A DNA stretch of 64,000 nt from Eulemur rufifrons (GCF_041146395.1 NC_090990.1:46014001-46078000); one strand, 5' to 3'. Counted from the stretch's first letter, positions 1 through 12,799 are shown. The notes: generated by a model from the sequence alone, not told the origin. Numbers and translations: made by a program.

Positions 1-63
1 CCAGGAGCAGTTCAAAGATCCCTCTATTATATCTGACCTTGCCTTCTCTGTGTTTACATTGGA

Positions 64-320
64 GTAATAATAACCTCTAACATCCATTGAGTTGTTTGTT
101 ACATGTGCCATGCTCTGGTCTAAGCACTTTTATATGACAACTCATTTAATCCTGACAACAGCCTATGAATTAGTTGCTGTTATAACCCCATTTAATAAAT
201 GCAGGAAACTGAAGCATAACTAAACTAAATAATTGTCTACAAATACTCAGCTAGTGCATGTCAAAACTAGCTAGTGGTTTGGCTCCAATACCTGTGCTCT
301 TGACCACTCACTGCATAGAC
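64..320 (-). repeat. MIR SINE
   Basis: Recognisable reverse-oriented MIR: the ACTCATTTAATCCTGACAAC segment, then CAGGAAACTGAAGC, ending near GTGCTCTTGACCACTCACTGC. Old and diverged. Confidence 0.75.
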
Positions 321-841
321 AAGAAGGGTATGGAACAGTGGTCCCTGCATGTGACCCTGCTTGGAGTTGTTTTCTGAAAAAAGTAGACAGGAAGTAATTA
401 ATCCCATTAATTTGGTCAATCTAGACAGCCAGCCTGGCACAGCAGAACTGTTACCCACTAAAAAGTTACTTTCCATGAATTACCCAAGTGATTCAATGCA
501 TTTTGTATACAGATTATAAATAAACAAGAACATTGAAAATTGTTCCAGTGCCAAAATCCTTTTTGCTGATCCTTGAAAATAGTCCTTTCCCCCCCTGCCC
601 CCCAAAATATAATTATAAGATTACATTGCCATTCTCAAAGAGCATTCATTATATGCTATATATACTTCAGAGCTAGGACAATAACAGCTCTTAATATAGA
701 TACAACATTTATTGTTAAGGACACAGGCATGCTGGACTCATCACTTTCATCACCATCAGTTTAAACTGATGCCACCTGAAGAATGTGACTTCTTTTCTCT
801 CTACATTAACCACCCCCCATCATTATTCCCTCCTAGATAGA

Positions 842-1000
842 ATCATGGAGTTTCAGTGCAAAAAAAGAACTTAGGAAGCACATCATTTACCATCTGCAAT
901 TCACAGATGAGCAAAGAGGGCCATAGAAAAAAGAGAGACCTGCCCAAGCTTACAAGGAACCCAAGACTCCTTACTTCCAGTTCACTCTGATCCATCCTCT
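842..1000 (-). repeat. MIR3-like SINE fragment
   Basis: Pattern AGAATCATGGAGTTTCAG ... CAATTCACAGATGAGCAAAGAGG ... CTTCCAGTTCA matches reversed MIR3 at low identity. Confidence 0.45.
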
Positions 1001-1097
1001 TCCCCCAAACCAGACTATCCCTTAGAGTTGATAAAAAGTATTTTGACTAAAAGCACAGGTTTTTAAAAAGTTTTACCAACCCTTTTTTGGCCCAAGA

Positions 1098-1105
1098 TAT
1101 ATAAA
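1098..1105 (+). promoter_or_regulatory. TATA-like motif
   Basis: TATATAAA 400 bases before the CpG-rich block. No transcript is recognised, and it may be chance in AT-rich DNA. Confidence 0.15.
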
Positions 1106-1489
1106 GCAGGGGCTGTCTTACTCCTTTCTTCCTTTCAGATGTGTTCCTGGAATGTCTTCACCAGATGTTTGCCCAAGAACTTGCAATCTCAGAGTCTTCA
1201 ACATGTGCGTGCATTTTAAAAGCAGCATTTTAGATCTGAACCCAATTAATGATTCTTGCCTTTCTTTTTTTAAAAAGGGGATTTTAGTTTTGCCTGCAAA
1301 TGATCCGAGTCTTTACAGAGTCTGCGTTAACGTCAGTCAGTTTCCACTCTGGGACGTGCTAGTCTCACAGTCTAGTTTTGTTCAGACTTTATTTTGCTCC
1401 AAGCTGCATTACAAGCCACTTGTCCACACTGCAAAAGGTGGGGGTAGGGGGCTTTGGTGTCGGGGCTTTGCTCTTTTTTTTCCCCCTTT

Positions 1490-1535
1490 CGTATACGTGA
1501 AGCAATCTGGAATCATTCCGTTTGGCTTTGGCGCG

Positions 1536-1570
<35 letters not shown>

Positions 1571-2200
1571 GTGTACCATGCAAGTGTGGGCGCCTATGGA
1601 TCTGTGTTTGCGCGCGTTTGTGATTTAAAGTGACAGGACCAAGAGCTGGACTGAAGCAGTGAATTATTTTGCGTGATAAATCAACTTGATTGTCTCCACA
1701 CTGTACTTCCATTATTCACCCGAGTGCTCGGTGGTTACGGCGGACGTGCACTGCGGCAAAAATGTCCTCGGAGCCGCTAATTTTGTGGCCACTGCGGCGG
1801 TTGCGGCGGCGGTGGCGCGGGGGCGCGAGCACGGATTGATTTTTCAAGATCGCGTCTCCTTTAGTGCACCTTGCCAAATGGAATCGAGTTGACTGTAGAG
1901 GCCTCACAGGATGCTTGTGGACTGGGTTTTGTACCTGCGATTTTTAAAATATTTTTTCTTTGGGGGGAGGAGCCAAGCTGTTGGTGCAGGAAGGCAGATA
2001 CACCTTTTCTGTTTTATTTTCCTTTTAAAAAAAATGAAAATGGCCACCGCAGCTTCCCGAGCTTCGGGGAGGCCAGACCTTTGCAGATCGGGAGGTGACG
2101 CTTTTAATCCTGTTTCTTCCCTCTATCCCTCCTTCCCTCCCTCCCGCCCTCATCCACCCTCCTCCTTGTCAGCTCTGCGACAGCCCCGGGAGAGAAATGG
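1490..2200. promoter_or_regulatory. CpG-rich, promoter-like block far upstream of NFIA
   Basis: A CpG-enriched region (densest 1715-1860) with CGG runs, a 12-base palindrome CCGAGTGCTCGG (1720-1731) and a later C/T-rich segment (2110-2165). It is unassigned: no coding exon is supported, and the frames crossing it are short and low complexity. Possible promoter of an antisense or long upstream NFIA transcript. Confidence 0.35.
1531..1570 (+). repeat. (GC)n-(CA)n alternating tract
   Basis: A (GC)7 run passes directly into a (CA)13 run. Uninterrupted alternating purine-pyrimidine of this kind is the classic Z-DNA-forming arrangement. Confidence 0.9.
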
Positions 2201-5039
2201 TCACAGGCACTTGTGCGCGTCATTTGTCCTCACTCGTTTTTTTCTTCTGACAAGTAGTTACCAGGTTTTTTTCTTTTAAAACTGACCCTTTTTGTCTGGT
2301 TATCAAATTTTTAATAAAAATGTGTCTAGAATATGTTTGATTTGTCTCCTGCTTAAACATGAAGCGATGCAGCGGTTGAGTGTAGCAGGAGGCAATCTCG
2401 TTACCAGGTCTGGTAGAGAGCACCTGGGACAGACACAACCCAGTGGTTACCAACACCTTTCTTTTAAGGAGGGGCAGGGAGGGGGCTAAATAACAAATTA
2501 ATTACCAGATGTGTATTGATGCCTGCTAGTTTTTACTTTCACATATTTATTATTGAATTGCTACTTTCTATAGCTGAGCATATGGATCACACCAGACTGA
2601 TAATTTCATTTCAAAAGTGGGAATCCAAAGACTTCGGGGACATCTTTGCCACCCCACTTTGTTTGCAGGACAAAACCTGAGTGTTTTTCTAGGGGGTGGC
2701 AAACCTTTTCCATTCGCGAAGGTGGTATTGACATATTTATCCTTACTTCTACTGAAGCTTCCTGCCAAGCCCTAGTAGTATTTGTCAAATTGGGGAGATA
2801 ATTGCAGTGTGCATGTGTGAGTAATGACACAGTGTTGCATAATAATAACTTAAGCTACATATCATTGTTAATGGTGATGTAACTTTCCCAAAGTTTGTTT
2901 GCAGCTTTAAAGGGTTTAAGTGCAGAGCGAATTGCAGATGAGTTAACTGCCAAGAAGAAAGAATGAGATCTAGCCCTCTGGGTTGGTTCTGCAGTCCCCA
3001 TTTTTATGTGCAATCCCAACCTGCAGGCGCCAAGAGCAAGTGGGCCCCATTTTCCTTGGAAGGAGAGGAGAAATTGGGAAGAAAGAGACCAAACTGATGA
3101 CTTTAATGTACTTGATAAAGTTGGCCTAAATTGTCCATGATATGAAAGAAAACTTTTGTTGAAGGGAAATTAAAAAGCCAGATGTAGCAAAGTAGTGAAA
3201 ACCCATCTCAGTTAAATGTAAACATATACCTAGTGGAATAAGCTATTTCAACATAGTTGAAATATAGCTTTTTATAATGTGTCTCTAAAATAGTGAAAAT
3301 GAGCCCAAATTAATTCATAACCAACATTGTGAATTCCTGTGCTCCAACATTTTAAATATACTGAGTTGGTCATGTGTTTGGGGCACTGTTTCTCAGCCCA
3401 TGGTTTGTAGACAATGCACAATTTCCATGTTATCATGACTTGGAGATAGACGAGTATTTTAATTTTGTCATTAGAGAAGAGACAAGTAGAAGTAGGTTCA
3501 CATCTAGGTTCACAGAAAGGCAGCCTACAAACTCAGAGGAAACCCATACTCTCTGCTAGGCAGCAACATTGCCTGTCCTTTTACTTAAAGACCCAGACTC
3601 TAGGAGTTCAGAATTCAGCATGAATCTGATTTATAGCTATAAAAGTGATATGTCAAAGTGTATAAATTCACATGTAAACAAAGAAAAACTAACAAATAAA
3701 GGAGTCTTATTTGGTCATCAGGTAGGGCCCTAAACTTGTGAAATGCTCCCCTAAGTTTCATCTGAATTAATATTTTTGTGATATCTTCTGTATAACCATG
3801 AGTTACCATTATAGAGACCCTAAGTCAAGCAGCAGAATTAGATTTTTAAAGCTTTCTCAGTGTGGATATTTTTTAAGGGAAAAAAATCACAAATCAAACT
3901 TTTTTATTATAGGAAAAGTTTAGTAAAATTCTTAATGTGTTGCTGCTTTTGACCATTTTTGTTAAAGTGAATGGGCATTTCTCTTGATGGTAATAATAAA
4001 TATCTGAATACTGCAAACTTTAATTATGTCATATTCTTAGTTATTGGTATGTTTTCATTTTTAAAGTAATATAAAATATCATAGTAAAAAACTGCAGCTT
4101 TTCTCATAGTGGCATGGCTGTATCAATGAAGTGCTTTTTAATTTTCAATTTAGGATATGTGTGTTGAACTTTCATGTTACCAACTGTAAAAACTGAAGTT
4201 TTCTTTTTGCGGTGGAGGGTACTACAAAGTTGGCATAATTATTTTATCTATAGACCATGGAAGTCTTACTATTGCACCTAACATACACAGTAAGACAACA
4301 ACTTACAATAGTAAGTAAATTTACTCCACGTTACATTTTTTAAAAGTTAAAGCAAAGGCTTTGAGCAAATTGAAACAACTGGGGTGACCAAGTAACAATG
4401 TTAAAACAATGTAGACACTTGTAGAACTATGGGATTATTTACATTCAAATTTAGAAAAGAGAAGAAAATGGAGGATAAATTTCATAAGCACTTCAATACT
4501 TTTCCAATTAAAAACAATTTAGCTTGGGGAATGACAGGTGTCTGTATCAATGTTATTACCTACTAAGAAAAATTCTTTCCTGGTTATGCTACCAAAAAAA
4601 AAAAAAATCAAACTATTTTAAATAGCACTTGAGATTGCAATGAGTGTTTCAATTATGTATAACATAAAATTCTATTGTGTTCTCAAATTCTGACTTTGAG
4701 AAACTAAATTGAACACTAATAACTATTTTGAAACATACTTTGAAGCAAGTAACCATATGTATTATATTTTCAGAATTTACTTGACTATTAATGCTGTCAC
4801 ATCAGGACATAGAATTTACTGTAATCAGGTGTTTCAATAAGAATTTCCAAAGATAGTCCTATTAATATAAGAAACTGGATTTGGAGGGAGAGCAGTGAGG
4901 TAGAATGTGACTCATTACTTGATGCAATGTCATGTGTCGTATGTTGTCACTGACCTGAAGAAAAGCTATTATGCTATGGCCTTATGGCAAATAAAGTAAC
5001 CGAGCCTTGCCTAGAACCTCTTTCTTTTTAAAAGACGAG
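2201..5039. other. gene-free flank, no clear repeats
   Basis: AT-rich sequence with no supported ORF longer than about 75 codons and no interspersed repeat I could recognise. The part around 2840-3130 is less AT-biased and could be a conserved non-coding element. Confidence 0.5.
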
Positions 5040-5135
5040 ATCACCCCTTACTTGTCCTGCATGCCTAGAACCCAGTGTAATACCTGGCACACCAGAGACA
5101 TTTAGTAAATGCTTTTCAAACTTGAATTTATTTGA
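5040..5135 (+). repeat. L2 3' end fragment
   Basis: GCCTAGAACCCAGTGTAATACC ... TTAGTAAATGCTTTTCAA resembles the L2 tail. 5136-6424 holds nothing recognised. Confidence 0.4.
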
Positions 5136-6424
5136 TAGTTCTATTTAAAAAATTTTGATAGCAAGTATAAATTTGGTAGTAGATAGGGCTAGTAGAAATA
5201 CTTTGGCAGAGGACCAACTGGGATTTTTTTTTCTATCTGCTATCTCATGACAAATTAAAATATGTTTGATTTATTGTCAACTTTATAGCTCTTGCGAGGA
5301 CTAGAAAACTAATAGGAATAATGTTAAAACCAGAAACACTCACCATTCTTTGGCTTATTATTATTATTTTTTTTTTGAGAAAGCATTTCTTTTTTTTAAT
5401 ATACTAGAAACGTACAAAGTACCTTACAAACTTTAATTTTTCAGCTCTCAAGCTGCCCCTGCTAACAACAAACTGGCTGTTTCCAGCATCCTCGCCAAAC
5501 TAAAGCACTCTTTATAATTGGTTCTCCTTGCTCTCATTTTGGTTTTCTTTCCTTGCTAAACACAAAGTAAAAACTATGCCAAACTGCCAAAATTTACTGA
5601 AGGTAAATGCCATTCTTCCCAGCATTATTTTACTGAAAAAGGCATTACTGATTGAATGAATCTTAACATCTACAGTAAACCAAGGCATTATTCTTGCATA
5701 TTAAAACCCAGAGTACTTTTCTAAACAAGTCATTTCTGCATTCATGTGATCTAAGATAGAAACCAACTCCTTTTCTTGGCCCATTAAAATTAATACCCTT
5801 CAGGGATCACTCATTGTTTTCATAGGTATACAATTCTGCTGATGCAGCACAACTCATAACTTTCATAGTAAAGAAAATAGGAGGTATATTAAAAAGGAAA
5901 ACAGTATCACTGTGTAATTGTATGAGTTTATAATGCTACATTATTTACATAAAGAATAATATATAAAGTCAGAACTAGACTTTTTGCATCCCAATTAAGG
6001 GAAAATTCCACTTAATCAAATATGTATTTTCTAAAGTTTTTCCATAAAATTTATTACATTAACATGTGATATTTAATTTTTAGTGTTACAAAGGGATAGT
6101 AATCTCCCATCAAAACTTGTTTTCTAATTGCTGTAATATGATAATCCTAAAATATTAATTGGCAAACCTGAAGATGTTAATACATTACCAGCCATAATGA
6201 GTAGTTTAGCTGAGTAGTTTTCACAGTTTGCATAAAATGGTGACTGAACATTTTTCACTGTATATAGAAGTATAGCATAGTATTATCTACCAAGATGAAA
6301 ATAAATGTGATCTAAATGCCTTTTGTTCCATGTTCAGCTCTGAGACATCTCAACTTTCCCACTTTGAAAACAAAAGAGAAAAAAATGAGATAATGAAGGA
6401 AAGAAAGGAAAGGTAGCTTGTTTT

Positions 6425-6700
6425 TGAAATTCTGCAATCCATTCTTCACACTGCTATCACAGTGATTTTTCTAAATAACTTATTGCCACCTTCTTTAAAC
6501 CCTTCAATGACTCCTTATTGCTGTCAGGATAAAGTCTATAGTCCTAAAAGTTGATTGCTGAGGCCAGAATGTTCTGACCCACATCTACCCCTCAGCCTCA
6601 TCTCTATACCTGCTTTCCTACTAGTTTGTGGTCTGTTTTATTTCTTCTTGCAACCATCACTGCAGCCTTACTCCTCCTGATTCTCTTATCCCTTGGATAA
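6425..6700 (+). repeat. L2 LINE fragment
   Basis: Sense L2-like stretch: CTTCAATGACTCCTTATTGC, GGATAAAGTCTATAGTCC and the CTGACCCACATCTACC segment. Diverged. Confidence 0.6.
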
Positions 6701-6819
6701 CTCTTATTTATCCTTGAGAAAAAAACCTGCTCCAGTATTCAAAAAGTGTTTCTGAAAAGAATGAAGAAATGCATGGATGAACCCATGTACCATATTGTTC
6801 TATTAATATTATGCAGAAT

Positions 6820-7185
6820 TATAGACCTAGAATTTCAAAAGACCTTGGATATCAATTCGTTCCAAGATATTTTTCAAATGGGGAGTGATTGCTAATGAAT
6901 GTAAAATTTCTTTTTGGTGTGAACAAAATGTAAAGTTAGACAGTGGTGACAGTCATACAACTTTGCAAATATACTAAAAACCACTGAATTATACAAATTT
7001 AATCAGTGAATGGTATGATATGTGTACTACATTTCAGTAAATCTTCTATTTAAAAAAATTTTTTTTTCAGATGAGGAAACCAAGAGTAGTCCTGATAATT
7101 CAAGTGACTTTCAAAGGTTGCACAGTTAATGGAAGTACTGGAACTAGAATCCAAAGTTCCTGATGCCCATGAAATCAGCTCCACA
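6820..7185 (-). repeat. MIR3-like SINE split by an L1 insertion
   Basis: The left half (6820-6880, TAGAATTTCAAAAGACC) and right half (about 7070-7185, CAGATGAGGAAACCAAGAG) read as one reversed MIR3-type element, interrupted by an L1 3' end. Confidence 0.45.
6881..7068 (+). mobile_element. L1 3' end (old), inserted in MIR3
   Basis: Contains the L1M-type 3' UTR pattern GGGAGTGATTGCTAATGAAT, ATACTAAAAACCACTGAATT and CATTTCAGTAAA before an A/T tail. Confidence 0.6.
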
Positions 7186-7229
7186 AAATGAAATGAGTCA
7201 TTAGAGAATTTGTTCAATATTTCTCTCCA

Positions 7230-7855
7230 AAGATAAATGAAGATTGTTTTTCCTTCTCAAAAAATTAAAAATAGAATTGCTATATTATCTAGCAATTCCA
7301 CTTCTGGGTATACACACAAAAGCATTGACAGCAAGATCTCAAAGAGATATTTTATACACTCATGTTCAGAGCAGCATTGTTCACAATAACCAAAAGGTTT
7401 GGAAGCAACCCAAGTGTTTGTTTATCCATCAACAGATGAATAGATAAACAAACTGTGATATATATGTTATATATGTATATAGAATATATACATAATATAT
7501 ATTCAATGAAACATTATTCAGCCTTAAAAAGGAAGAAAATTCTAGCACATGCTAAAATATGCATGAACCTTGAAGACACTGCTAAGTGAAATAAGCCCAT
7601 CCCAAGAGCAAAAATATTTTATGAGTCAACTTACATTAGGTCCTAGAGTTGCCAAATTCATAGAGACAGAAAGTAGAATGGTGGTTGCCAGGGGCTGGGA
7701 GGAGTATGTAGTGGGGGATTGTTTAACAGATACAGAGTATTAGTTTGAGAGGATGAAAAAGTTCTGGAGACAGATGGTGGTGATGGTTGCACAACAATAT
7801 GAATCAATTAATGTCATTGAACCGTACATTTAAAAATGGTTAAAATGGTAAAAAA
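7230..7855 (+). mobile_element. L1 3' end (LINE), left part
   Basis: Typical L1 ORF2 end and 3' UTR: AGCAATTCCACTTCTGGGTA, CATCAACAGATGAATAGATA, TGGTTGCCAGGGGCTGGGAG, then GTACATTTAAAAATGG. It has no open ORF2 and is inactive. Its 3' tail is interrupted by the next Alu and resumes at 8166. Confidence 0.85.
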
Positions 7856-8165
7856 AAAAAAAAAAGGGCAGGGCACAGTAGCTCATGCCTATGATCCCAG
7901 CAGTTTGGGATGCTGAGGCGGGAGGATCACTTGAGGCCAGGAGTTTAAGACCAGCGTGGGAAACATAGCAAGACAAAAAATTTTTTAAAATTATCTGGGT
8001 GCCGTGGCATGCACACATAGTCCTGGCTACTTGCTGAGCCAGGAGGATCTCTTAAGCCCAGGAATTCGAGGTTACAGTGAGTGATAATCGCAGCACCGCT
8101 GCACTCCAGCCTGGGTGACAGAGTGAGACTTTGTCTCTGAAGCTAAAAAAAAAAAAAAAAAAAAA
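7856..8165 (+). mobile_element. Alu SINE inserted in the L1 tail
   Basis: Full dimer-like Alu: GGGCAGGGCACAGTAGCTCA ... GCACTCCAGCCTGGGTGACA plus an A tail. Diverged, old (AluJ-like). The A run at its left is shared with the L1 tail. Confidence 0.85.
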
Positions 8166-8202
8166 GTATATTTTATATTTTACCACAATAAAAAAAAATT
8201 GT
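8166..8202 (+). mobile_element. L1 3' end, remainder after the Alu
   Basis: GTATATTTTATATTTTACC followed by ACAATAAAAA is the terminal L1 3' UTR that should follow the sequence ending at 7850. Confidence 0.7.
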
Positions 8203-8269
8203 CATTTTTCCCAGGGGATTACGAGTACAGTGTCAAACGGTGCCTCATTTCCTAACCCTGATCCACATA

Positions 8270-8760
8270 GGCATTGTTTTATTTTATTTCATTTATTTTT
8301 ATTTCAAAATATTAAGGGGGTACAAATGTTTTAGGTTACATGGATTACTTTTGTAATGCTTGAGTTCCTGCTATAGGTGTGCCCATCACCCAAAGAGTGT
8401 TCATTGTACCCATTAAGTAGGTTTTTGCCTTTCCTCTCCTCCCACTTCCCCCCTTATTGATTTCCACTGAGTTTTACTTCCCTCTGTGCAGCACGTATGC
8501 TCATCAGCTAGTTCCAATTTAATAGCGAATACATGTGGTGTTTATTTTTCCATCTTTGAGATACTTCACTTAGGAGAATGGTCTCCAGTTCCAACCAGAT
8601 TGTTGTTAAAGGTATTAATTCATCTTTTTTATGGCTGAGTAGTACTCCATGGTATACATATACCATATTTTATTAATTCACTCATGAATTGATGGGCACT
8701 TGGGTTGATTCCACGTCTTTGCAATTGTGATTTGTGCTGCAATAAACATTCGAGTGCATG
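8270..8760 (-). mobile_element. L1 3' end, reverse orientation
   Basis: Reversed L1 3' UTR and ORF2 end: GGGGGTACAAATGTTTTAGG, GGCTGAGTAGTACTCCATGG, TGTGCTGCAATAAACATTCG. Moderately diverged. 5'-truncated, with no intact ORF. Confidence 0.85.
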
Positions 8761-8863
8761 TCTTGCTCTGCTGCCCAGACTGGTCTGGCCTCAAGCGATT
8801 CTCTTGCCTCAGCCTCCCGAATTGCTGCAATTACATGTGCAAGCCACTGTGCCCAGCCTGTAA
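8761..8863 (-). mobile_element. Alu monomer fragment
   Basis: Reverse Alu-arm sequence: TCTTGCTCTGCTGCCCAGAC ... GTGCAAGCCACTGTGCCCAG. Only about 100 bases remain. Confidence 0.7.
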
Positions 8864-9497
8864 TGCTTTTTTGGTTGACCCACAGTCCTGGTTCTTAGGC
8901 TATTAACTGAACTTTGAGACAAGACACCTACTTATTATTGCTTATTCTGTCAAACAACGACAATAACCCCAATTCTACAATGTCCTTTTTTAGAGCCCCC
9001 TTTGCTGACCCCATTTTTGCATCACCTCATGAGAGGGAGAAGTCAGGAGAGGCTGGAGAGCTAAAGAACAGAGACTGGAAAAGAGAGTGAAGCCATAGTG
9101 TCCACACCAACTGGGTTGTCCAGTTTCCATTTCCTTCCTCCCTATACTATTTTGGTGGGGGTGTAATGTGATCTTAGGAATATTAGAGTGAGTACGAAAA
9201 ATCACAGGGTCAGAGGAGTCAGTCTCAACTATTGATAGTTCTGTCCTTTCTTTGTTGCTGATTTTCTGGGCCTATAGATACTGATGTCAACTAGGTGAAT
9301 TCTGATTTAGCATAGTGGGAGCACTCATGCACTAGCCCAGGGGACTCCAGCTATAGCTGAGCACTTCCTAAAAGAGTCATTTGTGAAGATTCCCATCCTT
9401 CCCACTCCCTCTGATCTTATGCTGCTGGACTCTTATCGAGAGATTGAGCACATGATTCAGTACATCACAGTGAAGACTGTCTTTTTCATGTCAACTC

Positions 9498-9500
<3 letters not shown>

Positions 9501-9528
<28 letters not shown>
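9501..9528 (+). repeat. (GT)14 microsatellite
   Basis: Uninterrupted dinucleotide run; the surrounding 8864-9950 has no recognised gene or element. Confidence 0.95.
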
Positions 9529-9531
<3 letters not shown>

Positions 9532-9954
9532 TCCACGCATGTGACAGCAGTGGTGAAGTTGGTGGTGGGAGGTTACATGTTAAATTCTGTCAGACCTCAG
9601 AACATCTGTGTTCCTTTTGAACAACCCTTCTTGAATTTTATAATCATATGGACATTGTATATTTCACATGTTTTCACCTTTTCCTCTTTAAATTGATTAC
9701 CAAGAAACTCAAGGTAAAAATTTTAAGTCAACCCTAGCAAAGTATATAGAATCTCATATCATGTATTTTGGATCTTGCCCTCAATTTTACCTTATTTTTT
9801 ATCTTAATAGAGTATATGTATTTTTATGTGTGTCTTCTCCAAAACCTTCAAAATACAGACAGGATAAATATGACTAACTAAATATCCATATTCTTTCTTC
9901 TGGATAGGCCTCTATTAACAGCTGTTGGTGGTATAGGCCTTCAGAAAATAAGAA

Positions 9955-10150
9955 CTTAAATTTTTTGAATGGTTTCACATTCATGATCTCATTGCATCCT
10001 CACCAAACCTCATGAAGTAAACAGGACTGATGGTATTTACATTTTACAGTGGAAGAAGAGTGGTGTCAGAGAAATTGAACTGCCCCAGGTCACCAAGAGT
10101 AGAGAATAGGAAACCAGAACAACTCACAGCTCTAAAAACCAAGTCGCTAT
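9955..10150 (-). repeat. MIR SINE
   Basis: Reverse MIR: CATGATCTCATTGCATCCTC, TTTTACAGTGGAAGAAG, CTGCCCCAGGTCACCAAGAG. Confidence 0.65.
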
Positions 10151-10434
10151 TTTTTAAGTTACAGTTCTAGACTGCTTCCCTCACCCCCATTGCTAATTTA
10201 TTTTTCCGGAAAATTATCCTTTACCTGTCTACACATGTTTGGGTAAATCTTTAGGTACTAACCTGGATTTTATAGCCATCCTTTCAGTTTAGACAATTAA
10301 TCATTTTATTTCTCCCATCTCCCACTCTCACTAACAGTATTTCTTCACTTTCTTTGGCCTCTTTTCTACTTTGATACCAGAGACAGTTATCCACTCCTTT
10401 CCCATTCCTGCAGAATACCCTTGGCATGATGTAA

Positions 10435-10600
10435 TGAAACTGGCACTGGGCTGGGGATTAATTCTTTACCAGCTGCATGGCCATGAGCCTGCTACTTAAC
10501 TCTGCTAGTTTCAGTTTTATCATCTGTAAAATGTGGTGGTTGGAGACTTCTGAGTTCTCTTTCAGCTCTCTCCTTCTGTGAATTATAAACTCATACTTTG
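10435..10600 (+). repeat. MIR3-like SINE
   Basis: Sense MIR3 pattern: ACTGGCACTGGGCTGGGGAT ... CAGTTTTATCATCTGTAAAA ... TTCAGCTCTCTCCTTCTGTG. Confidence 0.65.
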
Positions 10601-10854
10601 CTACCTTCACTTGAGTGGTCTGGTCACCATAGCAGCTCAGTTGCACGACTTCATTTTTGGTCTTCTGCAGCTTATTGTGGTGTGTCCAAGACAAGACGAT
10701 GGTTACCTTTCATCATGATTGGCACCAGCTAATGATCAAAATTATGCTTTAAAAAGTTTGAGGTCCAAACTCTTTCCTAAGCCAGACACCATAGTCAGAG
10801 CTTTGGGAAGAAATTCAAAATGAATTATATATTGTATTGCACATGCATTAAGGG

Positions 10855-10990
10855 AATGACCTTGAGTAACTAACTCCCTACAGTTTCTTGAGTCTTAGTT
10901 TCTTTATTTGTGTGATGGGAATAACAATGCCTGAACGATCTATGCAGCAGAAGGGTTAAAGGTAATAAGTTGTGAAAGGCCTGTGTAAGG
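10855..10990 (+). repeat. MIR SINE fragment
   Basis: GACCTTGAGTAACTAACTCC ... GTGATGGGAATAACAATGCC matches the sense MIR core. Confidence 0.6.
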
Positions 10991-11109
10991 CAAATTCAAT
11001 GTCCTGCTACTTACACTTACAATTCCGCCCTTGTGATAATGCCCTGCCTTGCATTAGTTATAATCCTGACCTTGTTTTCTATCAGAGTGCAAGGCTTGAA
11101 AAGGTAACT

Positions 11110-11640
11110 ATTTGTTCATGTATTCATTCACATATTAATTCACCAAACATTTATTGAAGAGCTACTGTGGCACTTTGCTTCTGTGCATGCAAGGATGGAT
11201 AAAATAACTGCACATTCAAGGAGCTCATCGCTTAGTAAACAAACACACAAATAAGGAACTGATATACAATGTGAAAAGAGCTATCTTAAATGAGTGTAAG
11301 TTGTTAGAAACCACAGGGAAAAGATTGACCAATTCTGTCTAGGGGAGTTGGTAAGTAGTATTAAGCTGGTTGTTGGGAAGAAAAATGAATGGAACAGAGA
11401 AAAAACTTCAAAGATTTCTGGGCAGAAAGAATCATACAAATAGGGAAAAAGAGGGATGAACATGTATGGTATATTCAGGAAGTAAAAAAAAGAGAACACC
11501 AAGATATTTATTGTGGATGGGATGAGGGGACAGCAGAGAGAGAAATTGAGTAGGAAGGAGTCTGGAAAAGGAGGCTAAAAATAAAGTCAAATGTATTATG
11601 TACCAAGTTGGGGAAAGGCTATAAGATTTTGGAGAGAAAA
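11110..11640 (-). repeat. L2 LINE fragment
   Basis: Starts with the reversed L2 tail (CACCAAACATTTATTGAAG) and continues through CAAGGAGCTCATCGCTTAGT. Its right boundary is uncertain. 11641-12799 holds nothing I recognise. Confidence 0.6.
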
Positions 11641-12799
11641 TAATCCAAATGTACCATAAGATTGTTTTATAGGATTGGTTATTATAGTAAAGGCTAAGCT
11701 GCTATATCAGAGATCCCACACAGTAGTTTAAATATGATCTAAGCTAGAGAAGCAGCTCTGCTCCATAAGGTCATTTGGGAACCCAGGTTTCTTCCATCTT
11801 GTTCTCTTATCTCTGAGGGTATTGTCCTGGTCTTTGTAGTTGAAGTTGGGTCTGAAACATGGCCTCACTGCAGCCTTTGGAAAGCACCACAAGTTCAGGA
11901 CAAATTTCTTTCAAGCAAGTGTCATGGCAGTTGCACTCAACAATTCTGCTCATATGCCAATGAGAAGAATTTAATCATGTGCCATATCTAGCTACAAGGA
12001 AGGCTGGGAATTATTGATTCCAAAGTGTTCATCTATGTATCCAAGGATATGTACAGAGAACAGATTTGGGTAGGGAGGACATTAGTTTGCCACAACTTGC
12101 TTATTTGGGAGCCTCATCAATTCCTAGATTAATTTTGCTTCTAGTGTTTATCATTTATATTGCAATGTTAGTCCTTTGAATGCCCATGTGTCTAAAAAGT
12201 GCTTCGGATCATCTAGGATTTACACAGGCAAAGCAAGAAAATGTGAAATATGAAACGTGAAATATATCTCAACATTCAACTAAATTCACAGATCTAAATT
12301 TAAGTTGATTATTAGAAAAATATTGCAGTTTTGATTTATATTTCTAATTCAGTAAGATTCTGATGTTCTAGTTTTCATATCAATGTCTCGCAAGAGGATT
12401 AAGTTTTTATTTGGGTCAACAAATCAGAATTCCTGGAAGAGCCTACTATTTTCAAGGCATAAAGCCAACCTACATGGAAACATGGGGCTCTGAATGGGGT
12501 TAGCAACTCAAAGTCACCCTACTCTATGTGCTCCAGGTTTTCAGTGGTGGAGCTGAGGTTACTGGAATGCAGATTCATAGGTATGGGAATAATCGATACA
12601 GTATAAACTCTCAATTCATATAAGCTATTGTTACTGGTATTATTTTAATATTATTTAAAATTTGTAGGTTTAAGGATATAGAAGTGACAATTTGTGAAGT
12701 AGAGCCTCTTTCACTAATAGGTCTTATTATCTATCTTCTGGGTATTTGGTCTTTGGGGAGAGTCTGGAAAGTTTTCACTCCTAAATTGTCCCTGTTAAT

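Noticed and set aside
1152..1712. 158- and 107-codon ORFs over the (CA)n tract
   Set aside because: Both depend on the THTHTH and VCVCVC translation of the dinucleotide repeat and show no domain.
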